This document shows positions 11,501 through 21,513 of a stretch of DNA of 64,000 nt, in pieces (within the stretch, counting starts at the first letter, position 1; each line of letters begins with the position of its first letter). Location of the stretch: positions 496,001 to 560,000 of the forward strand of contig JAXBDG010000006.1 in NCBI GenBank assembly GCA_036320915.1, given 5' to 3'. The notes under the pieces were generated by a model, which worked only from the letters and a program-made list of their open reading frames with translations, ran no database searches and was not told the DNA's origin. The translations under genes were made by a program, and so were the position numbers. Source of the stretch: Linnemannia elongata. Its lineage: Eukaryota; Mortierellomycota; Mortierellomycetes; Mortierellales; Mortierellaceae.

Positions 11501-12422
11501 CCAGTCCCTCTTCCAAAAATACGCCCTTATCATCGAATCCCTCGCTGTCGACCAACTTCAGGCAGGCGAGGCGGCGGCATTGGAGAAGGCGATCCGACCC
11601 AAGAAGGGCGCAGCCGCTCTGCAATCCATCAGCATCAGTGACCCCCATCTCATGGATCCATCTGTACTCGACGATCTCAAAAAGATTATCCTGCGAACTA
11701 ACATCGAGGACGTCGCTATCTATGGATCGATCAAACGGACAAGGACACTCCCCGACTACGAAACCGAGCAGGAACAAGACAGCAGTAGTCGATCGGTCAA
11801 ATTCGGCAAGGATAATAACAACAAGCCTAGGGTGATAAAGGACGTAGACGGAAACGAGGTGGTGATTGATGAGGACGATCACGAGACGGAGAACGCGAAT
11901 GTCTGGGCGGACTTTTTGGTCGGGATTCGATCCAAGGTGTCACTGTTATCTGTTCGGAGCAATGGGTCGATCTTCAAGGCCTTGGAAAGCAGGATGGTCG
12001 ATTCCTTGGAGATGCCCCGACTGACCGACCTTAGCCTGTTGGGAGAATGGGAACTCAGTCTATTCGGCTACCAATGGATCGAGAAACTGATGCAGCTCAA
12101 GAAGACCAGGAAGGAAACCATCGAATCCCTCCAAGTCTCAGGCGCAACCATCCTACCCGAAGAATGGGAACGTCTCCTCCAAGTTCTGGACTTTTCACGC
12201 ATGACAAAGTTCCAAATCGAACAACACAACTCACTCCCACCCGCCTTGTTGGGACCCATCACGGACGCGATCCCGGGGGGCAAGTCACCGATGGAGATTT
12301 TCATGGTCTGCGATGATCGCACGTTGGATGCATATGCGGTTCTGGAGCATGAGGAGAAGGTCCGGGCCAAGCTCTCTGACCGGAATGTTGTGGTGATTAT
12401 CAATGGATATACCATCTCGTAG
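8565..12422 (+). CDS. Large hypothetical protein with LRR-like C-terminal half
   Basis: Two exons, 8565-8788 and 8942-12422, encode 1234 residues; the GTAAGC donor and TTTAG acceptor rejoin RCYRVKPHGIRYHPGIVLDV in frame. An ATG at 8565 is chosen because the upstream open frame has only GTG. The first ~100 residues form a compact domain (GLIFIPAVQHPTQGDLYVIW, ITDCFPGATRIQFDNVFVP). An acidic, low-complexity linker rich in Asp/Glu follows at roughly residues 120-235. The remainder is folded-looking, and its last third has spaced leucine-rich segments (LRDVIKLNRNLRELNLENS, LEMPRLTDLSLLGEWELS) suggesting LRR-like solenoid structure. I believe similar proteins are multicopy in Mortierella-type fungi, but I do not recognise a function. 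Its position beside F-box genes with the same kind of repeats suggests a related protein-interaction role. Confidence 0.6.
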
Positions 12423-12999
12423 ATACCCTTTTTTTTCCTTCAGAATAATTAGCTACCTAGCATGGCACCATGTGTTTTTTTATTTTTATTATATCTTTGG
12501 ATGCCAAGCCTGTATAAAAATAATAGCATGTTCTCTGACCTACTCTAATTTTACTGTCGAGGTGATCATCATCACCGTTTCGAGTAAAACAAATGGCAGG
12601 CACAGATGATAAGTCTCATTACAGTGATGATCAGATATCGACGCGTGTCAGTCTCACTCTCTAGCCTTCTGATCCAGAAGAATCGTAAAGTGGTCCCTTT
12701 TGCTCTCCTCTTGTGCTTCTCTATCTCAATCGCCTCGTCTTTTTTCCTTCTTTCACACTCGATGCTGATTGCACGCTGCCTCTCTCTTCATTCCCCTACT
12801 CCTGACTCCTCATCACTGCTCCACTATTTACTTCAGCCTCACTACACTCTCATTCCCCACTCTTTTGCTTTTCTACACTGCTCATCGCAATTAGCTGACA
12901 ACTCAATTCATTTAACCTACGCCACCAACTTTTTCACTTGCAATCAACACACACACAAAACACACATTCACATACAGACACACTTGGAGTCAAACAACA
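12423..12999. other. Intergenic region and pyrimidine-rich leader
   Basis: This covers the 3' flank of the large gene and the promoter and leader of the F-box gene. The last ~300 bp are C/T-rich and end in a CA-rich stretch (ACACACACAAAACACAC) just before the ATG at 13000. No TATA box was clearly seen, and no coding frame is supported. Confidence 0.35.
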
Positions 13000-14776
13000 A
13001 TGGCTCCACTTGCGTCAATTCCTGATTCCCTTTCAGCGATGTCAGTACCTTTGTTGCGTTTTCGTTGTGCATGTAATTGCATTCATTCATTCCCACGCCC
13101 TACCAGAAACGAACAGCATAATCAACAAACTAACCCCTATGCGTTGGTCTTTCCTCTCCCTCAATAGTATTGACACAGTCGTGGCGAGCAGAGACAAGGC
13201 CTTGATGATCCCCGAGATCCTCATGGTCATCGGTTCCTACCTCCCGCTCTTTGAGCGGGCAGAGACCGATCGAAATAGGTTGATCACCACCTGGAACCCT
13301 GGCCATCTCCTCAGCGCCGCCGCCGTCTGCAAGACCTGGCGCCGGGTTTTTATCCCGGTGTTGTGGCAGATGTACGACCTTGCCATCATGGACTGGATCC
13401 CATGGGTCGTCCTCACCCGCAACATCCGTCACGTCCGCCAGCTCTCCTTGCTCGATATGAAGAAAAAAAAGAATGCCGCCCTCTGGGACACCCTCACCCA
13501 CCACAAGCACATCCGCAAGCTGGAGGTGCACGATGCCGTTTTCCCTATCAGGCGTCTCCTCGGTCCGAAAGTGCAGAACCTAAAAGAGCTCAAGCTGTCT
13601 GGGGACTGCACCCGCATGCACCCCTTCATGCTACTGTTTGTCGAGTATCAAGTGGTGCTCCAGTCTTTAGAGTTAACCCGTGTCAAGGTTACAAAGTCGG
13701 ATTGGAGACGCATTGTCTATAACAAGCCTCACCTCAAGAAGCTGATCATTTCCCAGCTGTGCATGATCGAGGGCTTTGAGGACGACAAAGACGAGGACAA
13801 GAACGAGACCAATACAGTACATTTGATGGGAAAGCAGATAGTCAGATCGATTGCAACGGAGGTGGACGCGGTCGCAAATACGAAAAAAATCAACGCTCCG
13901 ACGAGTAGTGGAGGGGGATCGAACAAGCGGGAATGCGATGACGAAGGGGCCGATGGAGGCGGTAACAAGCGCAGGTGCTCCCAGGGTAGCGATCTAAACA
14001 TGCAGGCTGCACGAAACTCCGAGATCCTCCCAGTCACCCACCTTGTCCTGAACGACAATCGGCTGCTCCTCCCTTTTCAGAACGCGATCTTCAAGGCCTG
14101 CCCACACGTTGAAAAGCTTGAGATCTGTTACACGCAGAAGGCTGATGGAGCCACGATTGCTAGTCTCGTTGCCGAGAGCTGTCTCAAGATCCACCACCTG
14201 ACGCTGACAAGCACACGTCAACCATGGACACTGGCGATGTTGAAGGGTATGCCGCAGTCGGTGGAGGAGTTAACCCTTCATACTGGACAGCTGGACTTGA
14301 CTATGGTAGCGGCAATCAAGGACCGAAAGGACATGCTGACCAGATTGGAGCTCGATTTCGGACAAGGCACCAGTGGCAATCGCCGCCTGGAGAGCATTCT
14401 GCTGATCTTGAGGGCGTGTTCGGAGCTCAGAGAGTTTACATACCACAACCACGCAGAGGACAAGCACTTCAAGGAAGTGATGTTCAAGGAGACTTGGAAC
14501 TTGCCTAACCTCCGCAAGCTACATATCCACGGCGTCGCCCCTCGAGCCCAGTGTGAGGACCTTTCACAAGTCTCTGTTCCTAACAGCTGGAGACAAGAGA
14601 ACCAGCTCCGAAAGCACTCCTGCTGCAGTACCCGAAGGATGCAGGATATCAACAATCTGGGTGACAAAGTCGTCTGCCCTCTGTTCGACGTCGCGCTGCT
14701 GGAGCATGTCAAGGACCTCCCCAACCTCTCAGAGGTCGTTATCACTGAGGTGAAATACCGCAAGAGGCTCAACTAG
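13000..14776 (+). CDS. F-box-type protein with degenerate LRRs
   Basis: Exon 1 (13000-13040) starts MAPLASIPDSLSA after a good context (CAACAATGG). A 127-nt intron with GTCAGT donor and CAATAG acceptor joins in phase to 13168-14776, giving 549 residues. The N-terminus has an F-box-like helix set: ALMIPEILMVIGSYLPLFER, then HLLSAAAVCKTWRRVFIPVL. The rest contains irregular leucine-rich segments (LRQLSLLD-type, LKELKLSGDC, LEKLEICY, LRKLHIHGV). A basic insert with KR and KRR clusters around KRECDDEGADGGGNKRRC may be a nuclear signal. Expected role: substrate adaptor of an SCF ubiquitin ligase, inferred from the fold. The target is unknown. Confidence 0.68.
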
Positions 14777-15216
14777 AGCACAGCCAGGAACTGGCTTTCG
14801 CTTCGTTCTTTCTTTTTCTTCACGTGTATATCATCACAACACATCCACATTTTGCATATATTTCTTCAATTGTACACTATTAGTCTTTGTTTGCACTCCT
14901 TTCTCGCTAATTTGCTACCTTGCTCCCTGTTTTCTTGAAAGAATGAAAAAAAATCAGAAAATGGGCACGATTCCCACAAAGCCATCAATTGTTGAACGAT
15001 GACATTGTAGCAGATCGCCCTTTGAATTACTGGTAGTGGGGCGAGTAAGGACTGCAATAGAAGGATTACTAGTTCCTTCTAACAGACCAGAACTTGCTAA
15101 ATGTTCGTCTGCCTTTGCGATAGTCTCTTTAACGCTCTTCATATCTTTTACGCCAGGACATATGTTAAGCTCCCTTAACTAAAGCGCTTGAAAGAAAGAA
15201 AAAAAAAAAGAGAGAG
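14777..15216. other. Intergenic region without recognisable gene
   Basis: This is the 3' flank of the F-box gene. Short open frames on both strands have no family features. The region ends in a purine-rich (GA)n stretch that leads into the first copy of the dispersed repeat. Confidence 0.3.
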
Positions 15217-15277
15217 AGAGAGATGTTGTTCTTTCAAACAAATCTATAGAACAATGGGCTTAATCTCAGCAGATCGG
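15217..15277 (+). repeat. Dispersed repeat, copy A
   Basis: This ~60-bp block contains TGTTGTTCTTTC, then CAAATCTATAGAACAATGGG and CTTAATCTCAGCAGATC. It is nearly identical to copy B (about 21452-21513) and similar to copy C (about 23385-23436), all on the same strand. Copies A and B also share the preceding purine-rich GA tract. The nature is unknown; it could be the end of a transposable element or a duplicated promoter piece. Confidence 0.8.
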
Positions 15278-15678
15278 AGCAACAAGGCGTCTCTCCTGCT
15301 TACAATACCCCCGTTTCAATTAAAGTCATCTGCAATAGATTTATCACTTCCAATATTTGAAATTAACATTAGCAGGAACCTCACAATGCCTTTCCTCTTT
15401 GCAAGATTGATCCCACATTCGTAATATTCAGGACCGTAGGTCTTATTCGTATTCAACTATAAATGGCACAAGGCAGTAATCGTCGCGTTCTAACACGGGT
15501 TCTGACTTAGAGGTGTTCAGCCATAACATAGCGGATGATAGCTTCGGGCCATTGCTTGCTCAGGCAGACCCAAATTATGTTGTGTTACCATACCCTTGAA
15601 TTTTTCCCCAGTGACCCATGGATTTTTTTTAATCCGCTCCAAGAAACCTTCCGATTATTCCAAAGAAAACATGTACAG
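15278..15678. other. AT-rich intergenic stretch
   Basis: About 400 bp lie between repeat copy A and the minisatellite. No gene or motif was recognised. Confidence 0.3.
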
Positions 15679-16003
15679 TGCAAAAGACAAAGCAAAAGGC
15701 AATGCAAAAAGCAATGCAAAAGGTAAAGCAAAAGGCAATGCAAAAGGCAATGCAAAGACAATGCAAAAGACAATGCAAAGGCAATGCAAAGGCAATGCAA
15801 AAGGCAATGTAAAAGGCAAACCAAAAGGCAATGCAAAAGGCAATGCAAAAGGCAATGTAAAAGGCAAACCAAAAGGCAAACCAAAAGGCAATGCAAAAGG
15901 CAATGTAAAAGGCAAACCAAAAGGCAAACCAAAAGACACAGCAAAAGGCACAGCAAAAGGCACAGCAAAAGGTACAGCAAAAGGCACAGCAAAAGGCAAA
16001 CAG
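15679..16003 (+). repeat. 12-bp minisatellite array
   Basis: About 27 tandem copies of a 12-bp unit (type GCAAAAGGCAAT) show variants GTAAAAGGCAAA, ACCAAAAGGCAA and, at the 3' end, ACAGCAAAAGGC. Variants occur in runs, so there is a higher-order pattern. The array is open in several frames because its unit is a multiple of three and stop-free, giving Lys/Gly/Asn-rich or, on the other strand, Cys/Leu/Phe-rich translations. These are artefacts of the repeat rather than evidence for a protein. It ends about 90 bp before a TATA-like box of the HEPN gene. Confidence 0.9.
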
Positions 16004-16091
16004 TGCATTTTGAAACACACCTTAACTTCGCCTGCCTTTTGCTTAACCTACTTCGCCATACTTTGCCATGCTTTGCCAAGACTTGTAATTT

Positions 16092-16747
16092 ACTATATAA
16101 CTAGCCAACCAACCCTACACTTTGATTCCTTATCTGGCAACTCGAATAAACCACTTCAGAAACCCATCTCTACTTCCCTGCACCAACCCCTTCTGTTCTA
16201 CCTTGACTTCATCCTGTTCCTCTCTACAACTGGATTTATTTTCATCTCTACCCTTCATCTCTTCATCTTCTTATTTTGTAACATTCACCGGTGAAAGGTA
16301 AAGCACAACACTATAGTAATTCTCTTTCAACAACAACTCGCACTTTTAATGCGGAACGCTGTAACTCGACATGTTCGATGAAATCTATGGCCTACGCATA
16401 TGCATTGCAGCAGTTGCATTTTTTTCTTGGGAACTTCGTAGTCCAGCAACCTCTCTGGACGTGGCTTCTGAGTTGATTGCGGTGCCGTTTACTGCTGGCG
16501 TATCTGCTGCAAATACGGCAGTGTGTGGGATTATTGTTTTTTTTTCCAGTAGCAGTCTCATTTTGACTGCGATGTGCCTTCTGAGTACGCAATGCATTCC
16601 GCGCAGTCGATGTGCTTGTTACAGATTTTATTTGACTGTGTCGATGCATACACATCTATCAGATATGTGCATGTGCAAAATTAGGTGGGGCAGGGTTTGA
16701 ACAGTAAACTGATAAACCGTTTTGTTCAATCTAACGTAGGCTGCACC
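16092..16747 (+). promoter_or_regulatory. Promoter and probable 5' UTR intron of the HEPN gene
   Basis: A TATA-like box (ACTATATAAC, 16092-16101) is followed by a pyrimidine-rich leader. CGGTGAAAG at about 16290 is followed by GTAAAG, a possible donor. TCTAACGTAG just before the ATG at 16748 could be branch site plus acceptor. This would be a ~440-nt intron in the 5' UTR. A 109-residue open frame inside (16371-16700) shows no family feature and is probably intronic. Confidence 0.4.
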
Positions 16748-19700
16748 ATGTATTCTGCAGAGTTTTATAACTGGTGCAAGATCGAACTGTTGCTTGTGAA
16801 GGCGTCGGAATGTCTGAGAAAGGCGTTTGAGCAAAGTTGGCAACGCAAGTACAAGGTGGCGTGGAGCAACTCGCCTGAGAGTGGACAGCACTTCGCGAAC
16901 AACGCGGGGTCAACCGTATACCGACACGTAGGCAAGATTCAGAAGGAGTATCTGGAAGGCGGCGACATCAGAAAATGGGACCTGACGATTTTCAGCACTA
17001 TTTTCACCATGACCGATCTCAACAAAGACAAAGCGTTCCAAGCCAATCTTAAACGCCTAATGCCTATCCGAAACAGCATGGCCCACCACTCTGACAAGAG
17101 AATCGGCACTCAAGAGTTCCAACAGCACTGGAACGAACTGAAAGTCATCTTGTTGTTCCTAGGCGTTACGGACGAAGAGCTGGACGACATTATACATTCG
17201 CATTCGAGCGACTCCAAAATGTATATTATGAACGAAAACGTTAAAAAGTCGATCGAACTCAAGCAAGAAGGCAACAACCTGCTGAAGGAGCAGAAATTCC
17301 AAATGGCAGCGACCAAATACACCGACGCCATCACTCTGCCGGGCATTTCAGACGGAGATCTTTCGGTGTTGTACTCCAACAGGTCGGTTTGCTATCTAAA
17401 GCTGGGCAAATACGCCCAGGCCCTGGAGGATGCCAAGCTATCTAAGCGCCTAAACCCCGATTACCTCAAGGCGTACATCAGGCTCGGAAAGGCGTATGAG
17501 TCGCTGGAGAAATACGACAAGGCCATCAAAAATTTCGACAAAGCACTCAGCCTAGATATGAACAACGACGAAATACGGCAGATGCGATCGGAAGCCAGAA
17601 AACGAAAGGGGTTGCAAGAGCGAGACAACGACCAAAGCCTCAAGGATTTGAGTTTGAAAAGTCGACAGAAGTTCAAAGAAATGAAAAACATGGACGAGAT
17701 CAAAAGGGTGCTGTTCGACGACAACCCTTCACTGGAGCATGTCTGGGCCGGCCACGAATACCGCGATGATCAAAATTACCACATGGCCGCGGAGCGCTAC
17801 AAACAGGCAGCCGATATGCGTAATCCAGAAGGCATGTACAATCTGGCTCTGTTCATGATCAACGGGCAAGGCGTCAGCAAAGACTACCCACAGGCGCTTA
17901 AACTACTGCTGGAGATCTCCAAGTTCGACGCATTCGACAAACACAACAATCCTGTCGTTGGGGTGAAGGAGGCCGAACACAGCATTGCATTGGGCTACCA
18001 CGAAGGCAGCATTGCGGAGAAAAATGTTGAGCTGGCTGTTGTATGGTACAAGAAGGCGATTTCGCATGGAAGCGGGATGTCGGCAAACAATCTGGCGCTT
18101 ATGTATATGAACGGAGATGGTGTGGTCAAGAACGTCAAACAGGCCGAGCAGCTGTTTTTATGTGCGCTGAACTACGACGATCCGAACGCCATGGACAACC
18201 TTGTCAATCTCTATCTGGCGTCTGGAAACATCAACAAGGCCGAGAAATGGAATGAGAAATCCAAAAAGCAGGGTTCAAAGCTTGCGCGCCTTAAAGAGAA
18301 AGCCATAGCCCAAATGACACTGGAGAGCAACGCAAACATCTCGGACGTAATCGATTGGGAAAAGGAGCTCAACCTGCCGTTCGAAAACATGACTATCCGT
18401 GAGAGAGTTTTCCGCAAACTTTCATACGAACACCCAGACAAGTCGGAAGTCTTCGAAGCGCTGAATGACTTGGAGAGCATCAGAAACAAATCAGACAGTG
18501 TGTCGCCCACCAAAATCATCAACGGTTACAAGTACGATTTGGAGGTGTTGGCCAAGCGCAAGGACAAATCAGAGTTTAGCAACCGGATGTACTTAGCTGT
18601 GCTGAACTTTATGGAGGCCATGGCCATATTTCACAGCATTGGACGGCGCAGCACTGTTGTTCTCGACAACGATTCAAGGTTGTTCATTGGCCGACTGGCC
18701 ATGTGCTACAAGCTGGAGCACTATGTCGGAATCATACCGATCGATATCCGCGAGGTCATCCGAAAGCACGTTCTTCTGCTTTTGTCATACAGCGACCGCG
18801 CAGTGAAGCACTGCGAAAGCATCGACGAGCTGGCATTTAACCAGGACTGTAGAATCTGCCATGCGGTACTGAATATGAAATCCGACGAAAGCATAGACTT
18901 TCTGACAGAATGCATCAAGAAGTATCCCAACAACAAGTTCTTCATCGAGATGCGCGGGTGTCTGTACAACTTCATCGACAAACGCGAATTTGCACTGCGA
19001 GACTTCAATCGCATTGACCAGATTTCGAAGGACGATGTGGAGAACCTATATAACAAAGCCGCTACGTTGAAGCTAATGGGCCGGAACAAGCAAGCAACAG
19101 ACGCATACACCAAATTCCTATCTCTTGCGTCTCTGGACCACAGAAAGGTTCCCGAAGCCTACTACTCCTTGGGACTCTGTATCATGGCGAATATAAAAAA
19201 AGTCGGCATGGCAAATATAAACAAGGACAGAATCGCGCGGCACTACAAGCAGGGGCTGGACGCAGAGGACAAGCAGATTCCGTTCTTCTTACCGTACGAG
19301 TCAACGAGCAAAGATCTGCTTGAGGTGATGCTGCGGACTATTGGAGGGCTCAGTAAGGTCAAGGAAACCCCTGTCGTCAAGCCGGTCGATCCATTTAGGA
19401 AAGATCTGATTGTGAACCACAGACGAGCCATCAGTGGCTTCAGCAAGATCATGAGCAGTGACGAACACGCCAAGGTCAACTTCACAGCAAAGCCTTCGAA
19501 AAGCCAGAGCGCGCCACTGTCGTGGGTTGGACTGAAGCCTATATATCTGAACGAAATCAACCCCACTTTAGACCATGTGCTTGAGGGTTTTGTGCTGGAG
19601 CTCACGCTTATCACGGTGCCGTTCAACAACAACATGTCGATTTCCTTTGTTGCAGAAGATAGCAACTTGAATGTGCAGCGGGTCAGTCTGTACAACTTCG

Positions 19701-19969
19701 ACAACAATCACACCCTGGCGATTGGAGCAAAGATTAGCATCGTCAATCCATATCTTAGAACAGCCATGGACGGCAGGCCCCTCATCAGAATCGACGATCC
19801 AAACTCTGTCATGGTCTCTCCGCACCAAATCGTAGATATGTGCCACTATTGCGGACAAGGCCAAGCCAAGTATCGTTGCTCGAAGTGCAAACAGTCTAAA
19901 TACTGTTCTAAGGAGTGCCAAGACTTGGACTGGAAGGAATATAGTCACAAACTGATCTGCATACCATAG
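16748..19969 (+). CDS. HEPN-TPR-Sel1-MYND multidomain protein
   Basis: A single open frame of 1073 residues without introns; ATG at 16748 is preferred because the frame upstream offers only GTG. Domains in order: residues ~1-150, a helical domain resembling the DZIP3-type HEPN (LLLVKASECLRKAFEQSW, then WDLTIFSTIFTM and IRNSMAHHSDKR), with R108-N-S-M-A-H113 matching the HEPN R-x4-H RNase motif; ~165-300, three TPRs (AATKYTDAITL, LYSNRSVCYLKLGKYAQALE, AYIRLGKAYESLEKYDKAI); ~325-500, Sel1-like repeats (AERYKQAADMRNPEGMYNLA, VVWYKKAISHGSGMSANNLA); ~540-585, a segment with HPDK; ~790-900, more TPR-like helices; 1032-1071, a MYND zinc finger (C-x2-C-x7-C-x2-C-x4-YC-x3-C, then H-x3-C). Role not known. 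RNase or RNA-binding activity is inferred from HEPN; MYND and TPR suggest partner binding. Intron-rich neighbours make the uninterrupted 3.2-kb frame stand out. Confidence 0.82.
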   Translation: MYSAEFYNWCKIELLLVKASECLRKAFEQSWQRKYKVAWSNSPESGQHFANNAGSTVYRHVGKIQKEYLEGGDIRKWDLTIFSTIFTMTDLNKDKAFQANLKRLMPIRNSMAHHSDKRIGTQEFQQHWNELKVILLFLGVTDEELDDIIHSHSSDSKMYIMNENVKKSIELKQEGNNLLKEQKFQMAATKYTDAITLPGISDGDLSVLYSNRSVCYLKLGKYAQALEDAKLSKRLNPDYLKAYIRLGKAYESLEKYDKAIKNFDKALSLDMNNDEIRQMRSEARKRKGLQERDNDQSLKDLSLKSRQKFKEMKNMDEIKRVLFDDNPSLEHVWAGHEYRDDQNYHMAAERYKQAADMRNPEGMYNLALFMINGQGVSKDYPQALKLLLEISKFDAFDKHNNPVVGVKEAEHSIALGYHEGSIAEKNVELAVVWYKKAISHGSGMSANNLALMYMNGDGVVKNVKQAEQLFLCALNYDDPNAMDNLVNLYLASGNINKAEKWNEKSKKQGSKLARLKEKAIAQMTLESNANISDVIDWEKELNLPFENMTIRERVFRKLSYEHPDKSEVFEALNDLESIRNKSDSVSPTKIINGYKYDLEVLAKRKDKSEFSNRMYLAVLNFMEAMAIFHSIGRRSTVVLDNDSRLFIGRLAMCYKLEHYVGIIPIDIREVIRKHVLLLLSYSDRAVKHCESIDELAFNQDCRICHAVLNMKSDESIDFLTECIKKYPNNKFFIEMRGCLYNFIDKREFALRDFNRIDQISKDDVENLYNKAATLKLMGRNKQATDAYTKFLSLASLDHRKVPEAYYSLGLCIMANIKKVGMANINKDRIARHYKQGLDAEDKQIPFFLPYESTSKDLLEVMLRTIGGLSKVKETPVVKPVDPFRKDLIVNHRRAISGFSKIMSSDEHAKVNFTAKPSKSQSAPLSWVGLKPIYLNEINPTLDHVLEGFVLELTLITVPFNNNMSISFVAEDSNLNVQRVSLYNFDNNHTLAIGAKISIVNPYLRTAMDGRPLIRIDDPNSVMVSPHQIVDMCHYCGQGQAKYRCSKCKQSKYCSKECQDLDWKEYSHKLICIP

Positions 19970-20340
19970 TTATCAGACGATGTGCTCAGAAGCACGGTGG
20001 TTCAAAGTTGATGGCGGGGGAAATTGGGGCAGAATAAATAAATAGTACAGCATACCAGTTAAGTGTTCATAGCAACGTTACTTTTTGATCCATCGATGTC
20101 GGCTCTTCCTTCCATACTGAAGCAGAATTCATGTTGCTCAAGCAAACATCATCAAGAAAATGGGCACTTCGTTCTGTATTGGTCAGAAGCGGTCATCCAC
20201 TCCGACGCTAGTGGCCAAGTCGTGCAATGCATGCCATAGGACTGATCACAGGATAAAGACCAACAAGTTTTACCCTTTTAACACGAAGTGTCAGTGAACA
20301 GAGTATAATGCAGTAAACACTTCAGTCTCGGGTGTAGATC
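19970..20340. other. Intergenic region between HEPN gene and helicase remnant
   Basis: This is the 3' flank of the HEPN gene. Some of it could be an unrecognisable part of the decayed helicase, since short translated pieces surround it, but no motif is conserved. The AGAATAAATAAATAG stretch at about 20031-20045 may serve polyadenylation of the HEPN gene. Confidence 0.3.
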
Positions 20341-20344
20341 GCAA

Positions 20345-21262
20345 TCTACTCAAGGATTATCGGACGTGGCCAATAAGGTGTTTCAGAGCCCAAGCGATGA
20401 GTACAAACCCTTTGGAGGTGCCCCTGTCGTCATGTTTGGGGACTTTGCTCAAATGGGTCCCATCTTCAATGGCGAACAGGCAGCTGTGGGAAAGTGGGTG
20501 TTTGATTCGTCCATCTTTAAGGATTTTCAGTCGAGTCCGTCTCAGACAAGTGCATCGTCAATCCCAGGATCAGAGCTTTGTCAGATTACTGAACGCTCTC
20601 CGGGATGGAAAAGATCAACCAAGTGACATTGGGCGTGTCAACGACGTGTTGGAATCACGATTGGCCGGTGATTACGAGACTGTGGTTAGGAAGATCCTAA
20701 AGAAGAAGGCGCTCTTCTTTGCTGGCACAAGGTTCAGTGTCAAGAAATGAATATGGCTTGTCTTTCCAAAATCCAGTCGACACTTCATCAATCTGATGCT
20801 ACTGACACTGCAGCGGGAGGAAAACCGTTGGAACGGCGCAAAGAACAAATTGAGCGCGAAACTGGTCTGGAAACTGAGCTTTGTTTGAAGGTTGGAGCGC
20901 GGGTTATGTTGACGGCCAATCTCGATATTGAACAAGGCCACGCCAATGGTACCTCGGGAATCGTCCGTCAGGTCCAAGGCTCCTTTGTATTTGTTAAAAT
21001 TTAAAAGTCGGGAACGATCATCCAATTCAGTTGACATGTCCAGGAAACTTTGGACGGAGGTCAGAGTCGAAGAAAATTTCCCTTGAAACTTACATTCTCT
21101 TTGACTGTCCATCGTGCTCAATCCCTTGCGTTGGACCGGATCATTGTCTCAGACTTTCTTGTCTTTGGTCAAGCCTACGTGGCTTTGAGCAGAGCCAGAC
21201 GCCTGTCAGACCTTGAAGTCTTTCAGACACCGAAATCTTCTGCCATTCTTCTTTCCTCTTGA
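20345..21262 (+). pseudogene. Decayed Pif1-like helicase fragment
   Basis: Pieces of a Pif1-family helicase follow one another in different frames. PFGGAPVVMFGDFAQMGPIF (about 20411-20470) resembles the GDFxQLPPV region. SFVRLLNALRDGKDQPSD continues in another frame. LCLKVGARVMLTANLDIEQG (about 20880-20940) and FSLTVHRAQSLALDRIIVSD plus GQAYVALSRARRLSDLEVFQ (about 21090-21230) match the late motifs V and VI. The Walker A/B part is missing and at least three frameshifts or stops are needed to join the pieces. Pif1-like helicases occur as cellular genes, in Helitrons and in other fungal mobile elements; the origin cannot be decided here. Confidence 0.8.
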
Positions 21263-21451
21263 GATGTCCGTCCTCAACTTTGAATATGAATATCAAAACA
21301 TTGTGTAGTCAGTTTTGAAAAGGAAGTATTGGCATTCTTTAATTGTGAAGCCTTGAGCGACCACAAAATACAAGAGGTTAGTGAGTTAGAAGACATACTT
21401 GAATCACATCATTCATATTCAAGCATCTATTTGTCTATACGAAAAAAAGAG
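21263..21451. other. Short flank between helicase remnant and repeat copy B
   Basis: AT-rich sequence without a recognisable gene. It ends in a purine run (AAAAAAAGAGAGAAAGAG) like the one preceding repeat copy A. Confidence 0.3.
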
Positions 21452-21513
21452 AGAAAGAGAGATGTTGTTCTTTCGAGCAAATCTATAGAACAATGGGCTT
21501 AATCGCAGCAGAT
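21452..21513 (+). repeat. Dispersed repeat, copy B
   Basis: Near-identical to copy A over about 60 bp, including TCTTTCGAGCAAATCTATAG and AACAATGGGCTTAATCGCAG. It lies about 450 bp before the start of the F-box/LRR gene and 190 bp after the helicase remnant. Confidence 0.8.

Noticed and set aside
15679..16003. Possible CRISPR array
   Set aside because: Units are 12 bp, directly adjoining and have no unique spacers; this is a minisatellite in a eukaryotic genome.
15596..16294. A 232-residue Lys/Gly/Asn-rich open frame and its minus-strand Cys/Leu/Phe-rich mirrors
   Set aside because: They arise from the stop-free 12-bp tandem repeat, are open in several frames at once and have no domain or splice context.
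16371..16700. A 109-residue open frame upstream of the HEPN gene
   Set aside because: No conserved motif; it lies between a leader-like stretch and an acceptor-like site and is probably a 5' UTR intron.
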